Source: Flavobacterium cupreum (GTDB lineage Bacteria; Bacteroidota; Bacteroidia; Flavobacteriales; Flavobacteriaceae). Taken from it: a stretch of DNA of 64,000 nt. Positions 41,666-51,043 of this stretch are shown piece after piece (the stretch's first letter is position 1; the number at the start of each line of letters is the position of its first letter). A program made the translations under genes and the position numbers. Where the stretch lies: NCBI RefSeq assembly GCF_003996965.1, contig NZ_QWDM01000022.1:20338-84337 (forward strand), given 5' to 3'. Under the pieces are notes generated by a model that made no database searches, was not told the DNA's origin, and saw only the letters and a program-made list of their open reading frames with translations.

Positions 41666-43870
41666 ATGATTAATTATAAGATTAAATTTCAATTCATTAT
41701 AATAGTATTGCTGATAAGCTTGCAATCTAGCTTAGCACAATCTAAAAAACAGCCCGTAGATTATGTCGATAATTTCATTGGCGTAAGAGATAAAAACAGC
41801 AGTTGTGTTCTTGGTCCACAATTGCCAAATGGAGCCATAAGTCCAAGCCCGCAAACGGCACCAGGATCTGTAAATTATGATATGGATGGATATATTATGG
41901 GGCAACCCATCCGCGGTTTTGGTCAATTGCATGTAAGTGGCACCGGTTGGGGTAAATACGGACAAGTGTTTATCTCGCCACAAGTGGGTTTGGCAGTTGG
42001 AGAAACGGAACACGATTCACAACAGGAGAATGAAGAAGCAAAACCATACGAGTATAAAGTATCCTTGAGTCGTTATGGAATAAAGACGGCAGTTACACCA
42101 GCAGCGCATTCAGCCATTTATAAGTTTACATTTCCAAAGTCGGACAATTCAAATATCTTGTTGGATGTGAGTCATAACACAGCCGATATTGCTACGGCAT
42201 TGAAACTCAAAAACGGGAATTTTTTGAAAGGAACGGTAACATTTACTAATTCAGATGGAACCGAAATTAACGGCTATGGGGAATATCAAGGCGGTTTTTC
42301 TGACGGAACTTACAAAGTTTTCTTTAGTATGAAATTAAGTAAAATTCCACAAAACAAAGGAACTTTTATAAATGGAAAAATTAATCAGGGGCAATTAACG
42401 GAAGCTCCTATAAAAGCGGATGATCGTATTGGAGCTTATGTTCAATACAAAACTTCAGAGAATGAATCTGTTTATTTGAAAGTAGCCGTTTCGATGATAA
42501 GTGTCGAACAGGCGACCGCTTGGTTAGATGCAGAAATTCCAGCTTGGGATTACAATAAAGTAAGGGATAATGCCAAAAAGATTTGGAATAAGGAATTGGG
42601 AAAAATTAAAATGGAAGGCGGAACTGAATCCGAAAAACGAATTTTTTATACTGCATCGTATCATACTTCGATAATGCCTCGCAATAAAACGAATGATATG
42701 ATGGGTTTTGAGAAAGGTGAATCTGTTTGGGACGATCATTTGGCTGTATGGGATACTTGGCGTACACTGTATCCATTAAAGGTATTGACAAATCCTGATA
42801 TGGTTAGTGGAACAATAAATTCATTTATCGCTAGGTTGAAAAAAAATGGCAGAGTAAAAGATGCTTATGTGGCAGGGAAAGACATGACAGCAGAACAAGG
42901 TGGAAACAATATAGACAATATAATTGCTGATGCTTATGTAAAAGGAGTCAAAGGAGTTGATTGGAAAGAAGCCTATAAATTAATAAAATCTCAGGCTGAT
43001 AACGAGCGAAATGGAATAGGAAAGAATGAAAATGATAAGATATACAAAACATTGGGTTGGATTCCGGGGGGAAAAATGAGTTGTTCATTAACCTTGGAAT
43101 ATGCCTATAATGATTTTTGTGCAGCTCAAATGGCCAGGACGCTTGGTACAAAAGAAGATTATGAAAAGTACTTAAACCGCAGTCAGCAATGGGTAAATCT
43201 TTGGAATCCAGAAGCTGTTAGCGATGGTTACAAAGGATTTATTGAGCCAAAAAACATAAAAGGAGATTTTATTCCTATAGATTTAAAAAAGAACTGGGGT
43301 TCGTGGCAAGATTATTTTTATGAAGGAAGTTCGTGGACTTATTCCTATTTTGTTCCCCATCAATTTGAAAAACTGGTTACTATTTCGGGAGGGAAAGAAT
43401 TATTTGCCAAGAAGTTACAATATGCATTCGAGAATAATTTGATTGATTATGGCAACGAACCAGCATTTTTGGCGGTACATTCTTTTCACTATGCTGACCG
43501 ATCCGATTTAGCAAGTTTTTATATTCGCAATCTCAAGAAAAAACGCTTTACAGAAGAAGGCTCTATTGAAAACGATGATAGCGGCGCCATGAGCAGTTGG
43601 TATATTTTTTCATCTTTGGGATTTTTCCCGAATGCAGGACAAGATATATATTACTTAACCGGTGGTTCATTTCCAAAAGTAGCGGTGACCCTGGGTAATG
43701 GAAAAGTTTTGACTGTTACATCCAAAAATGCATCAGAGAAAAACATCTACATTCAATCATGCAAAATAAACGGTAAAGTATGGAATAACCCTTGGTTTAC
43801 TCATAAAGAAATTGAAAATGGTGGAACTATTGAATTTGTGATGGGTGAAAACCCTGTTTTCAAGAAATAA
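41666..43870 (+). CDS. GH92 exo-alpha-mannosidase (first copy)
   Basis: 734 residues with a signal peptide to ~24 (SSLAQ). GH92 signatures: VDNFIGVRDKNSSCVLG, GFGQLHVSGTGWGKYGQ, VWDDHLAVWDTWRTLYPL, YEGSSWTYSYFVPHQ, YGNEPAFLAVH (acid glutamate ~596) and ENDDSGAMSSWYIFSSLGFFPNAGQD (given by its ends, ~634-650; calcium/base region). GH92 enzymes are calcium-dependent inverting alpha-mannosidases that act on alpha-1,2, -1,3, -1,4 or -1,6 links. The linkage cannot be set from the motifs alone. It begins a closely spaced + strand run to 57154. The second copy at 46370 is clearly distinct in sequence. Confidence 0.94.
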   Translation: MINYKIKFQFIIIVLLISLQSSLAQSKKQPVDYVDNFIGVRDKNSSCVLGPQLPNGAISPSPQTAPGSVNYDMDGYIMGQPIRGFGQLHVSGTGWGKYGQVFISPQVGLAVGETEHDSQQENEEAKPYEYKVSLSRYGIKTAVTPAAHSAIYKFTFPKSDNSNILLDVSHNTADIATALKLKNGNFLKGTVTFTNSDGTEINGYGEYQGGFSDGTYKVFFSMKLSKIPQNKGTFINGKINQGQLTEAPIKADDRIGAYVQYKTSENESVYLKVAVSMISVEQATAWLDAEIPAWDYNKVRDNAKKIWNKELGKIKMEGGTESEKRIFYTASYHTSIMPRNKTNDMMGFEKGESVWDDHLAVWDTWRTLYPLKVLTNPDMVSGTINSFIARLKKNGRVKDAYVAGKDMTAEQGGNNIDNIIADAYVKGVKGVDWKEAYKLIKSQADNERNGIGKNENDKIYKTLGWIPGGKMSCSLTLEYAYNDFCAAQMARTLGTKEDYEKYLNRSQQWVNLWNPEAVSDGYKGFIEPKNIKGDFIPIDLKKNWGSWQDYFYEGSSWTYSYFVPHQFEKLVTISGGKELFAKKLQYAFENNLIDYGNEPAFLAVHSFHYADRSDLASFYIRNLKKKRFTEEGSIENDDSGAMSSWYIFSSLGFFPNAGQDIYYLTGGSFPKVAVTLGNGKVLTVTSKNASEKNIYIQSCKINGKVWNNPWFTHKEIENGGTIEFVMGENPVFKK

Positions 43871-44119
43871 AAATCAGTTTTGGGTTTTATTGCCGGTTTT
43901 CAGACAAGCATTTCCTTGCTATTGCTCACACCTCCATATTTGGCCGTATTTCTGTTATTTTAAATTGAGGGAATAAGTAGTGAAGACTTTTGCCTGATCT
44001 GAAAGTTATTCAGGACTTACAAAAAATGAATCCTTTACAAATTATACTGACTAAATATTTCTTTAAAACCACTTGTGAAAGCAATATTTCAAATTATAAA
44101 AATTCAACACATAAAAAAA
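43871..44119. other. Intergenic between GH92 and GH2; no gene seen
   Basis: 249 bp. No conserved promoter box or hairpin stands out. An open frame using TTG at 43990 overlaps the GH2 start and lacks protein-like features. It is the widest gap in the 41666-57154 run, so an internal promoter is possible here. Confidence 0.45.
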
Positions 44120-46351
44120 ATGAAAAATCTCATTGCCTTCATTGTTACACTATTTTTCGGATGTTCCATGTCTATTGCACAACGAAATGTAATTAGTCTC
44201 AACGGAACTTGGGAAATTGCCAAAACAGATGTTGGGTCAATGATTCCAGTTAATTTTAGCTCCAAAGTATCTGTCCCGGGACTTGTTGACATGGCTATTC
44301 CTGCTGTGGAACCCCCTTTTACAGGTACATTGGACAAGGATAAAAATAATCCTTTTGCCAATAATTATGGCAATAAAAGTTATATGTATAATAATTCATT
44401 GTATTGGTACAAACGAACGTTTAGTTTGGAAAACATCAAATCGGAAGTAATTCTGTTGAAGATAAACAAAGCCATGTTTAGCACCCACATTTACTTAAAT
44501 GATAAGTTGATTGGACAAAATAGTTACTCTTTTACTCCCACCTATGTTAATATCAAACCTTATTTGAATGAAGCTGGCAAAGCCAATGAGCTAATCATTT
44601 CTGTTGGTTGTCGCAATAATTTGCCGGATACCATATGTAGGGCTGATGATGGCGAAAAAGTACTTTTTTGTCCCGGAATATATGATGATGTGAATATTAT
44701 TATGTCTGGATTTCCATATGTTACCAATGTTCAGACTGCACCCGATATTTTGAACAAGCAACTCCGTGTTGTAGCCGAAATACAAAACGACCAAAGAGCA
44801 AAAAACACTCAACTTTCATACGTGGTTCGTGAGCTAAAATCCAATAAGGTTGTGGCCAAAGGCATTGCGCCTCAAAATATATTGGTGGGTGAAGAAAACC
44901 AAAAAATTGATTTCAAAATAGCTTTACAAAACTGCAAGTTTTGGTCTCCCGAAAATCCATTTCTTTACATACTTGAACTTAACACGGGTGCCGATAAAAC
45001 TATTACCCGTTTTGGAATGCGTACTTTTCGTTCCGACAAACAGAATGGTGTGGTGTTGCTCAACGAGAAAACCTACTACATGCGTGGGACAAACATAGCC
45101 ATCCTTCGTTTTTTTGAAGACAGTCAACGGGGAAATTTGCCTTGGGATAATAAATGGGTAACTAAACTTCATAAAAATTTCAAAAAAATGCATTGGAATA
45201 GTTTCCGCAATACGCTGGGCTTTCCTCCTGAAAGATGGTACGAAATTGCCGATAGTTTGGGGTTTTTGATTCAAGATGAATATCCATTGTGGAAACAAGC
45301 TGACCCTAAAACTCTTACATCTACACATTTGGCAAACGAATACAACGCTTGGATGCGTGAACGTTGGAATCATCCCAGTGTAGTAATTTGGGATGCTCAA
45401 AACGAGTCGAAATTCGATACTACAAATGTGGCCACAAACAAAGTGAGATCGCTCGATTTGTCCAATCGTCCCTGGGACAATGGGTATAACCGACCAGCGG
45501 GTGAAAACGATATTATGGAATCTCATCCTTATCTGTTTGGCAAATACTTCAATCAGTATGATTTAAAGAAGATCACAACCATAGCCGATGCCTATTTTGA
45601 AGCCAATGATGTAAAAAAGGACGGAGTAAAATCTCCAGACGATTATCTGAGTTTAATGGCAAATCCACGAATTCCCGATAATTCGTGGGTAAATAAATCC
45701 AAAGACGAGGATAGAAAAACAGTTAAATTTCCAATAATTATTAATGAATACGGATGGTTATGGTTGAATCGCGATGGATCGCCTACCACGTTGGACAAAG
45801 GAATTTATGCCAATGTGTTCCCCGAAGCCGATACACCAGAAAAACGATTTGAAGTCTATGCAAAAATAATGGGCATGAAAACCGAGTTTTGGCGGGCGCA
45901 CCGCTTAGCTGCTGGAGTGTTACACTTTTGTGGTCTGTCTTATTCGCGTTCAACCTACCCAGTGGGACAAACTAGTGATAATTGGCATGACTTGAAAAAT
46001 TTAGAAATGGAGCCTCATTTTGTGAAATACATGAAACCTGCTTTTAGCCCTGTAGGATTAATGATTAATTTTTGGAAAAGCAAATTACAAGCTGGAACAG
46101 AACAAGCATTCCCAATAATCATGGTAAATGATACTTACAAATCTTGGTCGGGAAATATTAAATTTTCCATTGAAAAAGAAGGTAAAATAATTCAAAAACA
46201 CAAAATTAAAGAAGTAGTTCAAGCATTGGGCAACGAAAACTTTAACACTACAATGAAATTGCCTACTGCAAAAGGCAAATACCTACTTGTGGCTGAAATA
46301 ATTGTAAAAGGAGAATCGGTAAAAAGTATTAGGGAATTTTATATTGAATAA
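44120..46351 (+). CDS. GH2 family glycosidase
   Basis: The open frame extends to 44075, but ATG 44120 opens a normal signal peptide (MKNLIAFIVTLFFGCSMSIAQ), giving 743 residues. Domain order is that of GH2: N-terminal sugar-binding jelly roll (SLNGTWEIAKTDVG, LYWYKRTFSL), Ig-like domain, then a TIM barrel with MRGTNIAILRFFEDS, NHPSVVIWDAQNESKF (acid/base E ~429) and IINEYGWLW (nucleophile E ~541). GH2 covers beta-galactosidase, beta-mannosidase, beta-glucuronidase and others. The WDAQNE motif departs from the usual WSLGNE/W-x-x-NE of beta-galactosidases, so the specificity may be unusual. It lies between the two GH92 genes. Confidence 0.88.
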   Translation: MKNLIAFIVTLFFGCSMSIAQRNVISLNGTWEIAKTDVGSMIPVNFSSKVSVPGLVDMAIPAVEPPFTGTLDKDKNNPFANNYGNKSYMYNNSLYWYKRTFSLENIKSEVILLKINKAMFSTHIYLNDKLIGQNSYSFTPTYVNIKPYLNEAGKANELIISVGCRNNLPDTICRADDGEKVLFCPGIYDDVNIIMSGFPYVTNVQTAPDILNKQLRVVAEIQNDQRAKNTQLSYVVRELKSNKVVAKGIAPQNILVGEENQKIDFKIALQNCKFWSPENPFLYILELNTGADKTITRFGMRTFRSDKQNGVVLLNEKTYYMRGTNIAILRFFEDSQRGNLPWDNKWVTKLHKNFKKMHWNSFRNTLGFPPERWYEIADSLGFLIQDEYPLWKQADPKTLTSTHLANEYNAWMRERWNHPSVVIWDAQNESKFDTTNVATNKVRSLDLSNRPWDNGYNRPAGENDIMESHPYLFGKYFNQYDLKKITTIADAYFEANDVKKDGVKSPDDYLSLMANPRIPDNSWVNKSKDEDRKTVKFPIIINEYGWLWLNRDGSPTTLDKGIYANVFPEADTPEKRFEVYAKIMGMKTEFWRAHRLAAGVLHFCGLSYSRSTYPVGQTSDNWHDLKNLEMEPHFVKYMKPAFSPVGLMINFWKSKLQAGTEQAFPIIMVNDTYKSWSGNIKFSIEKEGKIIQKHKIKEVVQALGNENFNTTMKLPTAKGKYLLVAEIIVKGESVKSIREFYIE

Positions 46352-46369
46352 AAAAACTCAGATAGAAAC

Positions 46370-48688
46370 ATGAACTTACAGGACAAAAAATCATCGCTCA
46401 CTATCCATTTCATACTATTTTTTACTTTCCTAAATAGTATGGTAGTACTTGGTTCAGAAAGCAAAACAAATGGCGAAACTATCGTTTCAAACAAAACGAC
46501 ATCACAAGAAAAAAATCAAGTTAAGACAGAAACATTTCTTCTGAATAAAGTTCCCAATGATAATCTAACTCGATTTGTCGACCCTTTCATTGGAACATTA
46601 GGAGATGGGAATGTGTTTGCAGGAGCTTGTTTACCTCACAGTTTTGTAAAGTTAGGACCAGATACCAAATACAACAGTGGAGCTTCTGGTTATAAAAAGG
46701 ATAAAGAAATCAAAGGTTTTTCGCACTTGCATATTTCTGGAATGGGGGGGCCTATGTATGGCAATATTCAGGTTATACCAACGACAGGCACTATAGAATC
46801 CTTAAATCATAGTTCGGATAAAGGTGAAGAAATTGCAGCACCGGGTTATTACAAGGTGCAATTGAAAAAATATGGAACAACTGCTGAACTAACCTCTACA
46901 GCTCACGCGGGTTTTCATAAATATACTTTCCCAAAAAGCGAATCCTCACACATTTTGATTGATGCCGGAGCTACGCTTTATGGTGTTGCAAAAAATTGGA
47001 ATTCAAGTCAACCCATTGGAGGCGAAGTACACATCGACCCTTTAAAAAAAGCTGTGTACGGCTATGGTACCTATAGTGGTGGTCGATCAACCAGAAAACC
47101 TTGGAGGGTTTATTTTTATGCAGTATTCGACACAGCATTCGATTCTTTTGGGACGTGGTTTGATAGCATTAAACACGATGGAATAAATAAAATGAATGGA
47201 AATGAGATTGGAGCCTACTTGAATTTCAAAACCAAAGAAGGGCAAAAGATAAATCTCAAAGTAGGTATTTCGATGATAAGCACCCAACAAGCTGAAGAAA
47301 ATGTTGGAAAGGAAATACCCCATTGGGATTTTGATCAAATTAAAAATCTTGCCAATATGCTATGGGAAAAGGAGTTGCGAAAAATTGAAATTAAAGGAAT
47401 GTCTGAGGTAAATAGCCGAATTTTTTATACTTCATTGTATCACGCACTACTCTCTCAAGATGATTGGACAGGTGAAAATCCTGTATTTGATTATAAAAGA
47501 CCCTACTATGAAAATTTCCTTTGTGTGTGGGATTTGTTTAGAACCGTAAGTCCATTGTTAACTCTTATTAGCACAAAGGAACATACCGATATGTTGAACA
47601 CTTTGCTGGATGTATACAAACATGATGGATGGTTAGCAGATGCACACAGTAGTTTACAAAGAGAATTCACTCAAGTAGGTACCAATACCGATGTATTATT
47701 TGCCGATGCTTTTGCAAAAAAACTCAAAGGAATAGATTATAAATTAGCATACGAAGCAGTAAGAAAGAATGCAACAGATACTAGCTTTACGAATAAAAAA
47801 GTGGATCATGCCGGTAGAATTGCCTTACCTTATTATTCCAAATATCATTACATACCCATTGATGTCAATCAAAAAATAACAGTTTCCAGAACACTCGAAT
47901 ATGTGTACAATGACTTCAGCGCTTATCAATTGGCAAAAAGTTTTGGAAACAAAGGGGAGGTTAAAATGTTTAAAGAAAGAAGTTTTTGGTATAAAAATTT
48001 ATGGGATAATGATTTGAAATTGATGCGTGGCAAAAATTCAAATGGTACTTGGGTTACCCCATTCGATCCATTAAATAATGAAACCGGACCTAATTATTAC
48101 GAAGGGCATGCCTACACCTGGAGTTTTTCTACACCACATGATATAAAAGGATTAATTGAATTGAATGGAGGAAAAGAAAAATTCATCAATAATCTAACCA
48201 ATGCAGTTTCCAACCATTACGAAGCGTATAACGAACCTTGTATGTTGCAGGCTTATCTTTTTGTTTGGGCAGGCAGACCAGATTTGACACAGAAATTTAT
48301 TCGAAAAGCAACTTCCGATAATTTTACAGATAAATATGATGGTTTACCAGGGAATGATGATAGTGGCACTACTTCGGCTTGGTATCTGTGGAGCAGAATG
48401 GGTATTTTTCCAGTAGCAGGACAGAATTTATACATAATAGGTAGCCCAAGTTGTACCGAAACTACCATCCATATAGAAAGCGGAAAAGACGTTGTTATTT
48501 CAGCAAAAAATGCTTCGGAGGAGAATATTTATATTCAATCGGCTAAACTCAATGGTAAAAATTACGACAAAGCATTTTTTACTCACGATGACATTGTAAA
48601 TGGTGCAAAATTTGAATTTGTGATGGGTGCAAAACCTTCAAATTGGGGGGCTAATGCTGTGCCACCATCAATGAGTGATAAATATTAA
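46370..48688 (+). CDS. GH92 exo-alpha-mannosidase (second copy)
   Basis: 772 residues. The N-terminus has a hydrophobic signal (TIHFILFFTFLNSMVVLGSE) followed by a low-complexity Ser/Thr/Lys linker up to about residue 60. The GH92 body contains FVDPFIGTLGDGNVFAGA, GFSHLHISGMGGPMYGN, YEGHAYTWSFSTPHD, YNEPCMLQAYLF (acid glutamate ~623) and GNDDSGTTSAWYLWSRMGIF (~661-680). It differs from the first GH92 in the substrate-facing GHAYTW and GGPMYGN loops, so the two probably cleave different mannose linkages. It starts 19 bases after GH2. Confidence 0.93.
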   Translation: MNLQDKKSSLTIHFILFFTFLNSMVVLGSESKTNGETIVSNKTTSQEKNQVKTETFLLNKVPNDNLTRFVDPFIGTLGDGNVFAGACLPHSFVKLGPDTKYNSGASGYKKDKEIKGFSHLHISGMGGPMYGNIQVIPTTGTIESLNHSSDKGEEIAAPGYYKVQLKKYGTTAELTSTAHAGFHKYTFPKSESSHILIDAGATLYGVAKNWNSSQPIGGEVHIDPLKKAVYGYGTYSGGRSTRKPWRVYFYAVFDTAFDSFGTWFDSIKHDGINKMNGNEIGAYLNFKTKEGQKINLKVGISMISTQQAEENVGKEIPHWDFDQIKNLANMLWEKELRKIEIKGMSEVNSRIFYTSLYHALLSQDDWTGENPVFDYKRPYYENFLCVWDLFRTVSPLLTLISTKEHTDMLNTLLDVYKHDGWLADAHSSLQREFTQVGTNTDVLFADAFAKKLKGIDYKLAYEAVRKNATDTSFTNKKVDHAGRIALPYYSKYHYIPIDVNQKITVSRTLEYVYNDFSAYQLAKSFGNKGEVKMFKERSFWYKNLWDNDLKLMRGKNSNGTWVTPFDPLNNETGPNYYEGHAYTWSFSTPHDIKGLIELNGGKEKFINNLTNAVSNHYEAYNEPCMLQAYLFVWAGRPDLTQKFIRKATSDNFTDKYDGLPGNDDSGTTSAWYLWSRMGIFPVAGQNLYIIGSPSCTETTIHIESGKDVVISAKNASEENIYIQSAKLNGKNYDKAFFTHDDIVNGAKFEFVMGAKPSNWGANAVPPSMSDKY

Positions 48689-48721
48689 ATAGAATAACTA
48701 AGAATTTATAACAGATTTAAA

Positions 48722-50977
48722 ATGAAAAAAAATAATCAAGCTAAAGTAAAAATTTCAAAAATTGTATTACTGTTCACTTTTTCAGTTGGAGTTATTACAG
48801 CTCAAAATACCTCTACTATGGATAAAAAAGTCAATGCCCTAATCCAAAAAATGACTTTAGAAGAAAAAGTGGGTCAGCTTAATTTAGCCACTTTTGTAAA
48901 TGAAAATAACACTACGAATTCACTTTCTGAAATGATTAAACGTGGTGAAATTGGATCTATCTTAAAAAGTAATGGTGCCGAAAAAAACCTTCAATTGCAG
49001 AAGATTGCCGTCGAGCAATCAAGGCTTGGAATTCCAATTATGTTTCAAGAAGATGTAATTCATGGTTACAAAACCATTTTTCCTTCCCCGTTGGGTGAAG
49101 CTGCCGGCTGGAATCTGGAGACAATTGAAAAATCGGCAAGTATTGCTGCCAAAGAAGCCTCTGCAAGCGGTATTCATCTTACCTATGCCCCCATGGTTGA
49201 TATATCCAATGATCCTCGTTGGGGAAGAATAGTTGAGGGAGCAGGAGAAGATCCATTTTATGCAAGTTTGGTTGCATCAGCTAGAGTTAAGGGTTTTCAA
49301 GGCAATGACTTGGCTAGCGGACAAAATGTAATGGCTTGTGTGAAACACTTTGCGGGTTATGGTGCTGCATTGGCAGGACGCGATTACAATATTGCAGATT
49401 TCTCGGAACGAACTTTAAGAGAAATTTATTTGCCACCATTTAGAGCGGCTATCAATTCAGGTGTTGGAAGTGTAATGGCTGCTTATTCTGCTTATGATGG
49501 TATTCCAGCCACTGCCAATCAAAAGTTGTTAAAAGATATTTTAAGAAAAGAGTTAGGCTTCAATGGTATGTTGATAACGGATTGGGAAACAGTTCGTAAT
49601 TTAGTAAAAATTGGTACCGCTGCCAATGAAAAAGAAGCTGTTTTACAGTCCATTAATGCAGGGGTAGATGTCGACATGACTAGTGGTTTATTCCTAAAAC
49701 ATATAAAGGAATTAGTTCAAGAAGGCAAAATTAATGTTGATGTGATTGATCAAGCTGTAAAGCGAGTTTTGATTGCCAAATACAAATTAGGATTATTCGA
49801 TGATCCTTATAGATTTTTTGACCTTAAAAGAGAGAAAGAGACATTGATGAATGCGGAGCATCTAGAATTTGCCCGAAAAGCAGCTCGTGAATGTATGGTA
49901 CTTTTAAAAAATGAGAACCAGTTATTACCATTAAATAAAAACATAAAAAAAATAGCTGTCATTGGACCGCTTGCCAACCGCAAAAAAGATTTACTGTCTT
50001 GGTGGGGAGGTAACTATTCTCAATGGAAACCAGAAGAAGTAGTTTCTATATTAGATGGATTGAAAAAAAGTGTGGATTCTTCTGTTGAAATCAAGTACGC
50101 CGAAGGAGTAAAATTAGATGGTTTCGAAGCAAAAGGGCTTGAGTTGATTCCAGAAGCAGTAAAATTGGCATTGGAATCGGATGTAGTTATTTTGGTTGTT
50201 GGCGAGGAGTTTTCGATGAGTGGCGAAGCTGGAAGTATTTCAAATATTAACCTGCCTGGAGCACAAGAAGAATTGGTGAATGCAATTGCCAAAATAGGAA
50301 AACCATTAGTAACGGTATTGTTAAACGGACGCCCGTTTGATATTCAAAATGTAAACACAAAATCGAATGCAGTGCTGGAAGCTTGGCAGCCTGGAACAAT
50401 GGGTGGTTTGGCTGTTGCCGATATACTTCTTGGAAAATACAATCCATCAGGAAAGCTGACGGTTAGTTTTCCTAGAAACACCGGGCAAATTCCAATTTAT
50501 TATAATTACAAAAGAACTTCGCACGATGTAAATGAAACCAACAAAACAGTACGTTGGACAAACAAATATTTGGATATTCCTACCACACCTTTATTCCCAT
50601 TTGGATATGGTTTAAGTTATACTGAATTTAGTTATTCCAATCTTAAATTATCAAGTTCTGCTATCAACCCAAATCAATCCGTAAATGTTAGTGTGGAAGT
50701 TTCAAATACAGGTAAGGCTGATGGAGAAGAGGTAATTCAATTGTATGTCGGAGACGATGTGTCTTCTGTTGCCAGACCAGCGAAAGAGCTGAAAGAATAT
50801 GCCAAAATTTCATTAAAAAAGGGAGAAAAAAAGACTGTGAATTTCATTTTGACCCCAACAGATTTCTCGTTTTACAACAAGGAGATGAAATGGGTTTTGG
50901 AACCAGGTAGTTTTTCAATAATGATTGGAGCTTCTTCAGCAGACATAAAGTTTACTGAAAAATTGAGCATTCAATAA
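48722..50977 (+). CDS. GH3 beta-glycosidase (BglX-like, second of this type)
   Basis: 751 residues; signal peptide to about 28 (VITAQ). GH3 motifs: SNDPRWGRIVEGAGEDPF, KHFAGYGAALAGRDYN, MLITDWETVRN (nucleophile D287), VVGEEFSMSGEAGSISNI (acid/base loop), FGYGLSYTEFSYS and a C-terminal FnIII-like domain ending FSIMIGASSADIKFTE. It is a paralogue of the GH3 at 8921 but with different loops. Its C-terminal ending matches the GH3 fossil at 29019. It lies 33 bases after the second GH92, in the same run. Confidence 0.93.
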   Translation: MKKNNQAKVKISKIVLLFTFSVGVITAQNTSTMDKKVNALIQKMTLEEKVGQLNLATFVNENNTTNSLSEMIKRGEIGSILKSNGAEKNLQLQKIAVEQSRLGIPIMFQEDVIHGYKTIFPSPLGEAAGWNLETIEKSASIAAKEASASGIHLTYAPMVDISNDPRWGRIVEGAGEDPFYASLVASARVKGFQGNDLASGQNVMACVKHFAGYGAALAGRDYNIADFSERTLREIYLPPFRAAINSGVGSVMAAYSAYDGIPATANQKLLKDILRKELGFNGMLITDWETVRNLVKIGTAANEKEAVLQSINAGVDVDMTSGLFLKHIKELVQEGKINVDVIDQAVKRVLIAKYKLGLFDDPYRFFDLKREKETLMNAEHLEFARKAARECMVLLKNENQLLPLNKNIKKIAVIGPLANRKKDLLSWWGGNYSQWKPEEVVSILDGLKKSVDSSVEIKYAEGVKLDGFEAKGLELIPEAVKLALESDVVILVVGEEFSMSGEAGSISNINLPGAQEELVNAIAKIGKPLVTVLLNGRPFDIQNVNTKSNAVLEAWQPGTMGGLAVADILLGKYNPSGKLTVSFPRNTGQIPIYYNYKRTSHDVNETNKTVRWTNKYLDIPTTPLFPFGYGLSYTEFSYSNLKLSSSAINPNQSVNVSVEVSNTGKADGEEVIQLYVGDDVSSVARPAKELKEYAKISLKKGEKKTVNFILTPTDFSFYNKEMKWVLEPGSFSIMIGASSADIKFTEKLSIQ

Positions 50978-51043
50978 GAAGTATTATTTAAGGAAAATTA
51001 ATTATACAAGTGATTTTACAATTCAATTTTGAAATAAAAAGTA

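Noticed and set aside
43990..44196. 68-codon frame with TTG start before GH2
   Set aside because: It overlaps the GH2 signal peptide in another frame and has no start signal or recognisable motif.
44924..45526. 200-codon open frame on the minus strand within GH2
   Set aside because: It lies entirely antisense to well-conserved GH2 motifs and has no domain or signal; it is a shadow of the real gene.
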